A DNA stretch of 64,000 nucleotides, from NCBI RefSeq assembly GCF_902804475.1, contig NZ_CADCSU010000065.1:62001-126000 (forward strand). Reading direction: 5' to 3'. Shown here piece after piece: positions 36,962 through 46,030 of this stretch. The first letter of the stretch is position 1. Every line of letters begins with the position of its first letter. This DNA comes from Flavobacterium bizetiae. GTDB lineage: Bacteria > Bacteroidota > Bacteroidia > Flavobacteriales > Flavobacteriaceae. The position numbers were made by a program, and so were the translations under genes. The notes beneath the pieces were generated by a model, which saw only the letters and a list, made by a program, of their open reading frames with translations, was not told where the DNA came from and ran no database searches.

Positions 36962-37034
36962 TCTTATACCTATGATTTTCTCATTCTTACTAATGAATTA
37001 AAAGCAAGTTTATTAACCCAAACAATTTTAAACA

Positions 37035-39710
37035 ATGAGAAATTTTAGATTACAAAAAAACTTTTTTATGGCATTGCTGTTGGCTTTGCTAGGCAATTTT
37101 ATGTATGGGCAGGGGCCTATACCGTTTACGATTAGTAATACCTCGACATTTAATGACAATGAATTGTACGTTGCCATTGTAGGTATAGATTACAATACAG
37201 GAAACCACGTTTGGGTAAATGCCAAAACGAGTCAGGTTTTGCCTATGAGTGCGTCTTATAATACGGTTACAGGACCTACAATTGGCGGGAATACCGGACC
37301 GGGACAAAATTCAAAATATGCCAATTGTTTTACCAAATTAAGCGAAATTCCAAACAAGACTTTTACGCTGCCTCAAATTGCGGGTTGCAGGGTTTTTATT
37401 GCGAAAGGACAACAATTGTATTTCTACTTTTTTGGTGCAAGTGGCGCTCCCTCAGGGTATACATCACCAAATCCGTTGAATGCTACAGACCCCAATCAGG
37501 GCATTTTATATGAAATTATCGAATTGACGAATAATCAATATGGTTTTTTTGGAAATCCTTCGAGAGTCGATTCGTATAAATACCCAATGGGATTAGAATT
37601 ATTTGGTGCCAATGGATACCAGAAAAGAGTGGGTGAATTAAAAAAACACGCTGATATTGTGGCGGCTTTCAAAGCCAATGTTCCATCAGAGTTTCAGGGT
37701 TGTGTAAATGATGCAACGGGCGAAATTACTGCACCATCAAAAACTCCCGCTTTTGCAGACGGAACCGGAGGAACTTCTGTAGGCGCTCAGGCCAATTATC
37801 TAAAATCTTATATTGATGCCATTTGGAACAAATATAAAAATGAAGATTTAATATTTTACGCAGGCGATGCAGGTGTTTTTAAAGGAAGAGTAATAGGCGA
37901 ACAACTTGAAGTTGTGGGGCAATCAGGAGGTTTTGTAGGTAGAACAGGAAGAGTTCAAAGCAGGCCTTCGACACAAGAAGCTCTTGAAGGAAAAGGAGTT
38001 CTGGACAGAAGATTGGTCGACGGAGATTTAGATCTTGTGGTTCAGGCGCAATTAACAGCTGCTATTAACCGTCATGTTGTAAATGTTACAACACCTAATC
38101 CGGGACAACAAAACTGGTACGATGCTTCGAAATTCTATCAGGTAAACCCAACGAATCATTACTCAAAATTCTGGCATTTACCGGGAATTAGTGTTGATAA
38201 TCTGGCTTACGGATTTGCTTATGATGATGTGGCCGATCAGTCGCCATCACTTCATACTACACAACCTACTAAGGTAATTGCCACGTTTGGAGGATATGCA
38301 GGATCAACGCCATCGGTTCCGGCTACAACAGATGTAATTACGGTTTATAAAGATTGCAACTATACCGGATTTTCCGGCGGATTGACTATTGGAGATTATA
38401 ATCTGGCGCGTTTGAATACTTTAGGAGTTTTAAACGATGATATTTCTTCTCTTAAAGTAGCTCAGGGTTTTCAGGCGATTTTATATCAGGATGATAATTT
38501 TACAGGAGCTTCAACCGTAATCAATTCTGATAATTCGTGTTTGAATACAACCTGGAATGATAAAGTCACTTCGATTAGAGTTCTGGCAAACGGAAACACA
38601 ACTTTAGGCAATCAGACTTTTTATCTTCAAAACAGAAACAGTAATTTATACATGGATGTCTGGGGAGCAAGTTTGTCTAATGGTGCAGCGATAAATCAAG
38701 GCGCTTTAAACTCAGGAAACAACCAGAAATTTACCTTAACGCATTTGGGTGATGGTTTGTATAAAATCATAGCCAATCATAGCGGACAATCTCTGGATGT
38801 AAATAATTTTAATAAAGCCAATGGTGCACGCGTAGAGCAATATCCATACAATGCAACAACCAACCAGCAATTTGTATTGGTTTCGACAGGTGACGGATTT
38901 TATAAAATCGTAGCCAGACATAGCGGTAGAATTGTTGAAGTTGCAGGAGCAAGTACAGCGAGTGGTGCTGTGGCGCAACAATGGGACAACAACAATCAAA
39001 CGTGCGGACAATGGAAATTGGTTCCGGCAACTACTTCTCAAACTTCTGTTTTAATTCAGGCCGAAGATTATTCTGCTATGAGCGGCATTCAGGTGGAAGC
39101 AACTACAGATACAGGCGGAGGTTCGAATGTAGGTTATACGGATACCGGAGATTGGTTGGCATACAATACCATTAATTTCCCTACTACAGGTTCGTATTTA
39201 ATCGAATACAGAGTGGCGAGTGCTGTAGCCGGAGGTAAATTGTCATCGGATCTAAACGGAGGAACAATTGTTTTAGGCAGTGTGGATATCCCAAATACTG
39301 GAGGATGGCAAAACTGGCAAACGGTTTCTCAAACGGTAAACGTAAATGCAGGAACGTACAATTTTGGAATCTACATTCAGAATACCGGAATGAACATTAA
39401 CTGGATAAAAATTACAAAAGTAGGAGCGGGTGCAACAGCTAAAACAGCTTCGGCTTCATTAGTTGAAGAAGATGTTGCTGCCGAGACTGTTTTAAACATA
39501 TATCCAAGTCCGGTAGAAAACACACTTTACATTACAACAGATGTATCCGGAGGAAATGTGAGTATTGTAGATTCTCAAACGGGTACTGTATTTTCAGGAC
39601 AAAAAGTAAATAATAACAGTTTAGATGTTTCGTATTTGAGACGAGGCATTTATTTGATAGTTTTTGAAAAAGACGGCATTAAAACGGTGAAACGTTTTAT
39701 AAAAAAATAG
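37035..39710 (+). CDS. GH64 beta-1,3-glucanase with crystallin, ricin-B and CBM6 modules, T9SS-secreted
   Basis: 891 residues. A signal peptide (about 1-25) precedes a GH64 catalytic domain (about 28-425, thaumatin-like opening PFTISNTSTFNDNELYVAI). GH64 enzymes release laminaripentaose from beta-1,3-glucan. Next come a beta/gamma-crystallin-like domain (about 432-518) with NDDISS and WNDKVTS calcium-site motifs, a ricin-type trefoil (about 525-665), a CBM6 (about 669-797) and a T9SS sorting domain (about 819-891). It lies between GH16 and GH18 genes and shares its CBM6 and tail with the latter. The GH64 catalytic acids are not pinpointed. Confidence 0.88.
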   Translation: MRNFRLQKNFFMALLLALLGNFMYGQGPIPFTISNTSTFNDNELYVAIVGIDYNTGNHVWVNAKTSQVLPMSASYNTVTGPTIGGNTGPGQNSKYANCFTKLSEIPNKTFTLPQIAGCRVFIAKGQQLYFYFFGASGAPSGYTSPNPLNATDPNQGILYEIIELTNNQYGFFGNPSRVDSYKYPMGLELFGANGYQKRVGELKKHADIVAAFKANVPSEFQGCVNDATGEITAPSKTPAFADGTGGTSVGAQANYLKSYIDAIWNKYKNEDLIFYAGDAGVFKGRVIGEQLEVVGQSGGFVGRTGRVQSRPSTQEALEGKGVLDRRLVDGDLDLVVQAQLTAAINRHVVNVTTPNPGQQNWYDASKFYQVNPTNHYSKFWHLPGISVDNLAYGFAYDDVADQSPSLHTTQPTKVIATFGGYAGSTPSVPATTDVITVYKDCNYTGFSGGLTIGDYNLARLNTLGVLNDDISSLKVAQGFQAILYQDDNFTGASTVINSDNSCLNTTWNDKVTSIRVLANGNTTLGNQTFYLQNRNSNLYMDVWGASLSNGAAINQGALNSGNNQKFTLTHLGDGLYKIIANHSGQSLDVNNFNKANGARVEQYPYNATTNQQFVLVSTGDGFYKIVARHSGRIVEVAGASTASGAVAQQWDNNNQTCGQWKLVPATTSQTSVLIQAEDYSAMSGIQVEATTDTGGGSNVGYTDTGDWLAYNTINFPTTGSYLIEYRVASAVAGGKLSSDLNGGTIVLGSVDIPNTGGWQNWQTVSQTVNVNAGTYNFGIYIQNTGMNINWIKITKVGAGATAKTASASLVEEDVAAETVLNIYPSPVENTLYITTDVSGGNVSIVDSQTGTVFSGQKVNNNSLDVSYLRRGIYLIVFEKDGIKTVKRFIKK

Positions 39711-39720
39711 TTTTAAAAGC

Positions 39721-39843
39721 AGATTGTAGATTTTAGATTGCAGGTTTTAGTAGTGACTTATCGTGACTTCTAAAATCGACTATTCGGAATTTGATTAATG
39801 CCATAATCATCAAAACCGAATTTTAATCTAAAATCTACATTCT
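39721..39843. repeat. Inverted repeat between the GH64 and GH18 genes
   Basis: The arms AGATTGTAGATTTTAGATT (39721-39739) and AATCTAAAATCTACATTCT (39825-39843) match except for one base. It may separate or process the GH64 and GH18 messages. Confidence 0.65.
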
Positions 39844-39882
39844 AAAAATTAATTTTTTTTATTAACCTTTAAACAAAATCCT

Positions 39883-41508
39883 ATGAAAAACAATTACAAA
39901 AAAATGCCACTAAAATGGATGCTCATTTTGGTACTGGGAATTTTTAATTTGTCAATGGCCCAGAAAAAAGTTATCGCTTATGTCCCAAACTGGGTAGACC
40001 TGAATGCATTTTCAAGTACAATTCAGTACAGTAAACTAACACACATTAACATCGCATTCGAAAATCCTGATGCCAACGGATATTTATCTTTTAATTCAGG
40101 TTCTAACGCCATTATCAATGCAGCACATGCTCAAAATGTAAAAGTTTTTGTTTCCCTTGGCGGAGGCTCGGTTTCTGAAGGAGGCGCTATTCGTGATAAT
40201 TATTTCAATCTTATTACGAGTGGCAACAGAACGGCTTTTATTCAAAAAATTTATGACTATGTGGTCGCTCATAATTTTGATGGTGTCGATATGGATCTTG
40301 AAGGTCCGGCTATTAATAGCGACTACGGCGGATTTGTTATTGCACTTGCTGCTAAATTGCATGCAAATGGAAAACAAATTACAGCAGCACTTTCTGAAGG
40401 ATATGGTGGTGCCAATGTGCCTTCGTCTACTTTTGCTGCTTTCGACTGGATCAATATTATGGCGTATGATGCAACAGGTCCCTGGCAACCGGGAAATCCC
40501 GGACAACATTCTCCGTACAGTATGGCAGTAAATCAGTTTAATTACTGGACCGGAAGAGGTTTACCGGCAAGCAAAGCTATTATTGGACTTCCGTTTTACG
40601 GATATGGTTTTGGGGCTAATGCCAACCAGGGAATTTCTTATGCTAATATCGTAGCGCAATATCCTGGAGCAGAAAATCAGGATCAGGTAGGGAACACGAT
40701 TTATTACAACGGAATCCCAACGATCAAAGCAAAAACAACTTTCGCAATTCAAAATGCCGGAGGAGTTATGATTTGGGAGTTATCACAAGATGCTACAGGA
40801 GCTAAGTCTTTATTGACAGCCGTAAATCAGGTAATCACAGGAAGTCAGCCACCGACAGGCACGGGCACTTTAATTCAGGCCGAAAGTTATACTTCAATGA
40901 GCGGCGTTCAGACTGAACCTACTACGGATACTGGCGGAGGCTTAAATGTAGGTTATGCAGATACAGGTGACTGGATGGCATATTCTAATATCAATTTCCC
41001 AACTTCGGGTTCTTATGTAATCGAGTATCGTGTAGCAAGTGCTGTAAATGGTGCCAGAATATCTTCTGATTTAAATGCAGGAAGTATTCAGTTAGGCGCT
41101 GTAAATATTCCTAATACGGGAGGATGGCAAAATTGGCAAACGGTATCTCAAACCGTAAACGTAAATGCAGGAACGTACAACTTCGGAATTTATATTCAGA
41201 GTTCAGGCGTAAATATCAATTGGTTCCGTATCACAAAATCGGGTGCAGGTTTAGCGGCAAAAACAGCTTCTGCAACGGGTATCGAAAATTTGAGTATTTA
41301 TCCAAATCCAAGCGAAGATTCAATTTCATTTACTACTGAAGTTTCCGGAGCAAAAGTTAGCATTATCAATTCTGAAGGCGGTGCAATTGTTTCAACACAA
41401 AAAGTAAACGATAACAGCATAGATGTGTCAGGTTTAAAATCTGGAATTTATTTTATTTCGGTAGAAAAAGACGGAATCAAAACGGTAAGACGTTTTATTA
41501 AAAAATAA
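39883..41508 (+). CDS. GH18 chitinase-like enzyme with CBM6, T9SS-secreted
   Basis: 541 residues: a signal peptide (about 1-26), a GH18 TIM barrel (about 28-325) with the full motif D133-G-V-D136-M-D138-L-E140, the SLGGG strand and the late MIWELSQDA strand, then a CBM6 (about 329-456) and a type A T9SS sorting domain (about 470-541, ending RFIKK). GH18 enzymes cut chitin or related beta-1,4-GlcNAc chains through a substrate-assisted mechanism, and all acidic residues are in place. A missing chitin-insertion domain suggests an endo-type or short-chain enzyme. Context suggests action on fungal-type walls together with GH16 and GH64. Confidence 0.92.
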   Translation: MKNNYKKMPLKWMLILVLGIFNLSMAQKKVIAYVPNWVDLNAFSSTIQYSKLTHINIAFENPDANGYLSFNSGSNAIINAAHAQNVKVFVSLGGGSVSEGGAIRDNYFNLITSGNRTAFIQKIYDYVVAHNFDGVDMDLEGPAINSDYGGFVIALAAKLHANGKQITAALSEGYGGANVPSSTFAAFDWINIMAYDATGPWQPGNPGQHSPYSMAVNQFNYWTGRGLPASKAIIGLPFYGYGFGANANQGISYANIVAQYPGAENQDQVGNTIYYNGIPTIKAKTTFAIQNAGGVMIWELSQDATGAKSLLTAVNQVITGSQPPTGTGTLIQAESYTSMSGVQTEPTTDTGGGLNVGYADTGDWMAYSNINFPTSGSYVIEYRVASAVNGARISSDLNAGSIQLGAVNIPNTGGWQNWQTVSQTVNVNAGTYNFGIYIQSSGVNINWFRITKSGAGLAAKTASATGIENLSIYPNPSEDSISFTTEVSGAKVSIINSEGGAIVSTQKVNDNSIDVSGLKSGIYFISVEKDGIKTVRRFIKK

Positions 41509-41530
41509 ATAGTTAGTTATATTTATTCTA

Positions 41531-41565
41531 AACCTTTGTCAAAGTTCAAAACTTTGACAAAGGTT
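41531..41565. terminator. Bidirectional hairpin terminator
   Basis: The 16-bp perfect arms AACCTTTGTCAAAGTT and its complement enclose a 3-nt loop, between the convergent GH18 and SDR genes. The arm sequence AACTTTGACAAAG recurs at 29103-29115. Confidence 0.75.
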
Positions 41566-41605
41566 TTACCCAATCAAAATCTGTCAGAAATGGCAGATTT
41601 TTTAT

Positions 41606-42664
41606 TTAAGGGATAATTTTTTCCTGACGTAATTGATCAAATAGTGTAAAGAACATATCTTCGGTATCAATAAATTCATGAAAGCCAAAACGTCTGGCTT
41701 TACTTCCGTCTGCGAAGAAATCGTAATCCCATGAAAAAACAAAATCGCCAAATCCCCAGCTGGATAATTTTTCATAATTGTGTTTTTCTAAATTGTATTT
41801 TTTCTGAATATTTTCCCATAAACCTTTTTTATCAGCCATAATTGTTTGAAGTTGCATTTGAAGAGGGGGCGCAACAGGAATATTAAAATAAGCTGCAATT
41901 TTTGGCCATAGTTCCGTCCATCTAAATAAATCTCCGTTGGTAATATTAAAAGCCTGATTGGCACATTGCAAATTTGTAGCCGCCCAAACGGTAGCTTTGG
42001 CTAATAATCCGGCATCGGTCATTTCCATAAGTTTGTCATACGCTCCTGGTTTTCCGGGAAAACGAAGCGGAAGATTTAATTCTTTTGAAATTGAAGCATA
42101 AACCGCAATAACAAGTGCTAAATTCATTGGATTTTCCAGCGCTGTACCACCAACAACAGATGGACGTATAGCAGTCCAATTCCAGTTTTTTCCTTGTTGT
42201 TTTTTTTCTAAAAAATCTTGTTGGTCGATATTAAATTCAGGAGGCATATGACCGGCATCACTTTCTTTTGCAGGAGTTTTAAAAGGACCAAGATGCGCGC
42301 CATAAACTTTATAGCCCTGCATTAAGCTTATGTGTTGTAAATTCTTAGCTAATGGCTCAATTGTATTAACAACATTTTGAAGCATTGTCAGATTAGGTTC
42401 TACAAGTTCAGCCCATGAAGGACGATCTTGATAAGCCGCATAAAAAATATGAGTAATGTTATCCAGATGAGATAATTTCTTTTGAGAATCCTCAGCATCC
42501 AGTAAATCGACTGAAATATATTCAAGATTTGAAGCATTCTCACCACCTCTTCTTGAAAGACCAATAACAGACCAATTTCCTATAGATAAAAGATGATGGA
42601 TAAGATTAGTTCCTATCACTCCATTTGCTCCAACTACAAGCGCAGTATTTTTATTCGTTGTCAT
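41606..42664 (-). CDS. PRISE-type short-chain dehydrogenase/reductase
   Basis: 352 residues. An N-terminal Rossmann loop VVGANGVIGTNLIHHL, the SRR motif after strand 2, and THIFYAAYQD and SLMQGYKVYGAHLGP blocks resemble the progesterone-5-beta-reductase/iridoid-synthase-like (PRISE) group, which reduces enones with NADPH. The usual SDR Tyr is in the QGYKVYG segment. The substrate is unknown. The following minus-strand upstream genes encode a Crp-type regulator and a YdeI-like protein; a functional link is not evident. Confidence 0.8.
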   Translation of the reverse strand: MTTNKNTALVVGANGVIGTNLIHHLLSIGNWSVIGLSRRGGENASNLEYISVDLLDAEDSQKKLSHLDNITHIFYAAYQDRPSWAELVEPNLTMLQNVVNTIEPLAKNLQHISLMQGYKVYGAHLGPFKTPAKESDAGHMPPEFNIDQQDFLEKKQQGKNWNWTAIRPSVVGGTALENPMNLALVIAVYASISKELNLPLRFPGKPGAYDKLMEMTDAGLLAKATVWAATNLQCANQAFNITNGDLFRWTELWPKIAAYFNIPVAPPLQMQLQTIMADKKGLWENIQKKYNLEKHNYEKLSSWGFGDFVFSWDYDFFADGSKARRFGFHEFIDTEDMFFTLFDQLRQEKIIP

Positions 42665-42752
42665 TTTCTTTGTATTTAAAATTACATTACAAAGTTGTGA
42701 CTGTTTGTACTCAATAAAAATGAAGTAGATTATGAAATAAGGTTGAAGTAGT

Positions 42753-43343
42753 TCAACTTTTCTTTTTTAATTTATTGTTTCTTATTTTCGAAAGAAATTC
42801 AGTACTCATGCCCAAATACGAAGCCAGAGCATATTGAGGCACGCGTTTTACAATCAAAGGAAAATTTTCTATAAAAGTATCGTAACGTTCTTCTGCGGTT
42901 GAGGTAAGATTCATAATAATTCTGCGCTGAAAAAATGCCGCAGTTCGCTCAGCCGTAATGCGAAAGAAAGTTTCGAATTTTGGATTAGCATTTTTTAGTT
43001 TCGTTTCCGTTTCGAAATCAATTTGCAAGAGAATAGCATCTTCTAATGCTACTACAAACATAGTCGCGGGTTGCTGATAAATATAACTATTGTAATCAGA
43101 AATCCACCAATCTTCAATCGCAAATGAAATTGTATGTTCTTGGCCCTGATCACTTACAACATAAGCTCTTAAAGCGCCTTCTACTACATAACTTCTATAT
43201 TTAGCGACAAAATCTGGTTGAATAATAAATTGTCTTTTTTTTATTTTTGTAATTTTAAACTCAGAAAAAAACTGATGCATTTCTTCTTCAGAAAGTGATA
43301 TTCGGTTTTGTATGTGGTTTATTAAAGACTGATATTCTTTCAT
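42753..43343 (-). CDS. Crp/Fnr-family transcriptional regulator
   Basis: 196 residues: a cyclic-nucleotide-type beta-roll (about 15-125) and a C-terminal winged HTH (about 145-196, PQYALASYLGMSTEFLSKIR). No Fe-S cysteines are visible, so it is unlikely to be an oxygen sensor like Fnr. Such short Crp-type proteins are frequent in Flavobacteria next to small redox enzymes. It is 88 bp upstream of the PRISE SDR gene and may control it. Confidence 0.87.
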   Translation of the reverse strand: MKEYQSLINHIQNRISLSEEEMHQFFSEFKITKIKKRQFIIQPDFVAKYRSYVVEGALRAYVVSDQGQEHTISFAIEDWWISDYNSYIYQQPATMFVVALEDAILLQIDFETETKLKNANPKFETFFRITAERTAAFFQRRIIMNLTSTAEERYDTFIENFPLIVKRVPQYALASYLGMSTEFLSKIRNNKLKKKS

Positions 43344-43370
43344 TTTTGTGTTTGCGTTTATGATGACATT

Positions 43371-43745
43371 TTATATCGATTCCCATTTTCCGTTTTCTTT
43401 CGCAATGTCAATAAGTTGTTGGCCATGTTCTGTCATTAAACCCTGATCAATCATTCTTTGCGCACGATCGCGATTCGGCTGGCTCCATTTACTTTTCTTA
43501 GGATTTCTGGGCGTAAAGGTAAGATAGAAACTTTCGAAATCTCGTTTTTTGCACAAACTGTCAATCCATCCAAAACATAAAGCTTCCTCAGTTGCTTCGA
43601 CCAGATTTACGCTTTCTGCTTTACTTTTTTTATGATATAAAATCAACCAAACCGATTTTTCTATCTGACTATTTTCCTGCAACCAATCACGCCATTCTTT
43701 TCTGGTTTTGGCATAAATGGCTTGTTTTCCATCTTTTGTTTCCAT
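43371..43745 (-). CDS. YdeI/OmpD-associated-like protein, apparently C-terminally shortened
   Basis: From the ATG at 43745 the protein is 124 residues (METKDGKQAIYAKTRKEW). The body matches the YdeI-type family well (KSVWLILYHKK, EATEEALCFGWIDS, FTPRNPKKSKWSQPN). Family members usually run to about 190 residues with a conserved C-terminal part; this one stops after ENGKWESI, and the next gene starts 27 bp on. An upstream start 54 bp away is open but unsupported. The role, reported for relatives as peptide or bacteriocin protection, is uncertain. Confidence 0.75.
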   Translation of the reverse strand: METKDGKQAIYAKTRKEWRDWLQENSQIEKSVWLILYHKKSKAESVNLVEATEEALCFGWIDSLCKKRDFESFYLTFTPRNPKKSKWSQPNRDRAQRMIDQGLMTEHGQQLIDIAKENGKWESI

Positions 43746-43791
43746 GATTAATCTGAATTGAAAGTTGATTATAAATTTAGTGATTTTTTTG

Positions 43792-43964
43792 AACCACAAA
43801 GAGTGCTAAGATTTTACGCCAAGTTCGCAAGGGTTTATTTTTAATCGCGCAAAGGCGCAGAGTCGCAAAGTTTTTATTTTTCTCTGCGCCTTTGCGCGCA
43901 ATGGGAATCAGCTTCAGAAAAAACTTTGCGGACTTGGCGTAAAATCTTAGCGTGCTTTGCGGTT
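43792..43964. repeat. Nested inverted repeat, family E
   Basis: The outer imperfect arms of about 45 bp (AACCACAAAGAGTGCTAAGA... and its complement ending TGCTTTGCGGTT) enclose the inner arms GCGCAAAGGCGCAGAG (43847-43862) and CTCTGCGCCTTTGCGC. Related 'ctttgcg' segments are at about 5446-5574, 21700-21780 and 46100-46195. Confidence 0.75.
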
Positions 43965-44086
43965 AAGTCAACTTAAAAAAAAAGCAGTAATAATTATCAT
44001 TCCGTAACAGTATCATAAAGATATTTTAGCTTTTAATTCCTAAAATTGCAAATCGTTTTATAAAACCCCATATAAAAGCCCAACCT

Positions 44087-46030
44087 ATGATCTTAAAATT
44101 TACTTCTATATATAAATATCCTTTAGTCGTTCTGTTTTTTATTTTAATTAATAGCACAATTTTCGCCCAAAAACAAAAGAATCTCGAAGGCGTTCAGGTT
44201 GCTTTTTTATCTGATGTTCATTTGCAGGATTTATTCGGAACATTTTCTGATAATGATTTTAAAGGTGTTTTGAATACGAAAACCGGAAAATATACGTTAA
44301 TGAGAACAATGGCGTCTCAGTTGCATTCGACCCGAATTTTCAATGAAAACTATTTTGCTTTCATCGCGGCTTTAGAAGATATCGCAAAACGAAAGATAAA
44401 ATACGTTGCACTTCCGGGAGATTACACAGATGACGGACAGCCAATTCACGTAAAAGGATTAGAAAAAATTTTAGATGAATACAGAAAAAAATACAATATC
44501 GAGTTTTTCATTACCACAGGAAATCACGATCCCGTTGGACCTTTTGCACAAGAATCAGGTAAAGAAGATTTTTTAGGAAAAGACGGTAAAAGTCAACCCA
44601 TTTATAGCAAAGAAGGCCTGTATAAGCCAAACTTAACGATCGAACAGCCTGTTGTTATTACTGCCGATATTGCTAAAATGGGTTATTTAGGAATTACCGA
44701 TGATCTAAAAAACTTTGGTTTTTACCCCAATAAAAAATACAAATTTTGGGCAACACCATTTTCTGCCTACACTTCTCAAAATTATAGTTTCGAAAAAGCA
44801 TCAAAAGCGGCTTTATTATCAAACAGAGTTTATAATGTATCACCGGGATTTGAAGTTCCGGATGTGAGCTATGTCGTTGAACCTGTCGAAGGGCTTTGGT
44901 TAATGGCAATCGATGGTAATGTTTATATTCCGAAAAAGAATGACGGAGATCCTAAAGATCCTAAAAATTATTCAGAGGCAAGTACAGGTTATAATAATGT
45001 ACTTTCGAACAAAAAACACCTGATAAAATGGGTTGAGGAAATTTCGGCGCAAGCCAAAAAACAAGGCAAAACATTGATCGCTTTTAGTCATTTCCCGATG
45101 ATCGATTTTAATGATGACGCTTCCGCGGAAATAAAAGAATTATTAGGGCCGAATAAATGGCAATTGAACCGAGTTCCGGTTGAAGAAGTTGCGCAGGTTT
45201 TTGCTGATGCAGGACTGAAGATTCATTTTGGCGGACACATGCATATTAACGACACGGGAACGAGAACGACAGCAAAAGGCAATACTTTGGTGAATATTCA
45301 GACGCCATCTTTGGCAGCCTATATTCCGGCCTATAAATTATTAACGATCAAAAAAGACAATCTTGTCGATATCCAAACCATTACAATCGATGAGGTTCCA
45401 CGCTACGACGAACTTTTTGATTTGTATAAAATGGAATATCAATTCCTTGAAAGTCAAAACACAAAAGACATTTGGAATATTGATATTTTAAAAACTAAAA
45501 ACTATCATGATTTTACTGATTTCCATTTAAAGGAACTGGTTCGTTTGCGTTTTTTAAAAGACGATTGGCCGGAATCTTTCAAGAGTTTTATTCTGAATAT
45601 TTCTGCACAAGATTTATTGGTTTTGGCCAATATTCAATCGGATAAGGATTTTGATGCCATTTTGAAAAACAAAGAAAATTTCAAAAAAGAGTGGACAGAA
45701 GCTGAAAGCAAAACAGACAAACTTTTGTCTCAAAACAATCTAAAAAGACAAGATTTCAATTGGACAGGTTATGATTTATTAGTCGATTTCTACCGTTTTA
45801 GAAGCGCCGATGAATTGGCTTTGGTTGATGTTGGAACCGCAAGGGCAAAACAATATAAAGTACTATCTCAATTGTTTTTTAAAAATCATAAAGAAGATGC
45901 ACCAAAAGAAAAACCGTTGCAAAACCAAATGCGATTGTTTCTGATCATCTTTAATAAATTCATGCATGAAGTTCCTGCAGATCATTTTAGTGTTGATTTG
46001 AAGAGTGGAGAGATTAAAAGTTTGAATTGA
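44087..46030 (+). CDS. Secreted calcineurin-like metallophosphoesterase
   Basis: 647 residues with a signal peptide (about 1-28). The full metallophosphatase set is seen: FLSDVHLQD, LPGDYTDDG, TTGNHDP, FSHFPM and GGHMHIND, which bind two metals. A long C-terminal helical region (about 450-647) has no assigned family. It should hydrolyse phosphate mono- or diesters in the periplasm. It converges with a PI-PLC-like gene, which suggests shared work on phospholipid- or inositol-linked phosphate. Confidence 0.9.
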   Translation: MILKFTSIYKYPLVVLFFILINSTIFAQKQKNLEGVQVAFLSDVHLQDLFGTFSDNDFKGVLNTKTGKYTLMRTMASQLHSTRIFNENYFAFIAALEDIAKRKIKYVALPGDYTDDGQPIHVKGLEKILDEYRKKYNIEFFITTGNHDPVGPFAQESGKEDFLGKDGKSQPIYSKEGLYKPNLTIEQPVVITADIAKMGYLGITDDLKNFGFYPNKKYKFWATPFSAYTSQNYSFEKASKAALLSNRVYNVSPGFEVPDVSYVVEPVEGLWLMAIDGNVYIPKKNDGDPKDPKNYSEASTGYNNVLSNKKHLIKWVEEISAQAKKQGKTLIAFSHFPMIDFNDDASAEIKELLGPNKWQLNRVPVEEVAQVFADAGLKIHFGGHMHINDTGTRTTAKGNTLVNIQTPSLAAYIPAYKLLTIKKDNLVDIQTITIDEVPRYDELFDLYKMEYQFLESQNTKDIWNIDILKTKNYHDFTDFHLKELVRLRFLKDDWPESFKSFILNISAQDLLVLANIQSDKDFDAILKNKENFKKEWTEAESKTDKLLSQNNLKRQDFNWTGYDLLVDFYRFRSADELALVDVGTARAKQYKVLSQLFFKNHKEDAPKEKPLQNQMRLFLIIFNKFMHEVPADHFSVDLKSGEIKSLN

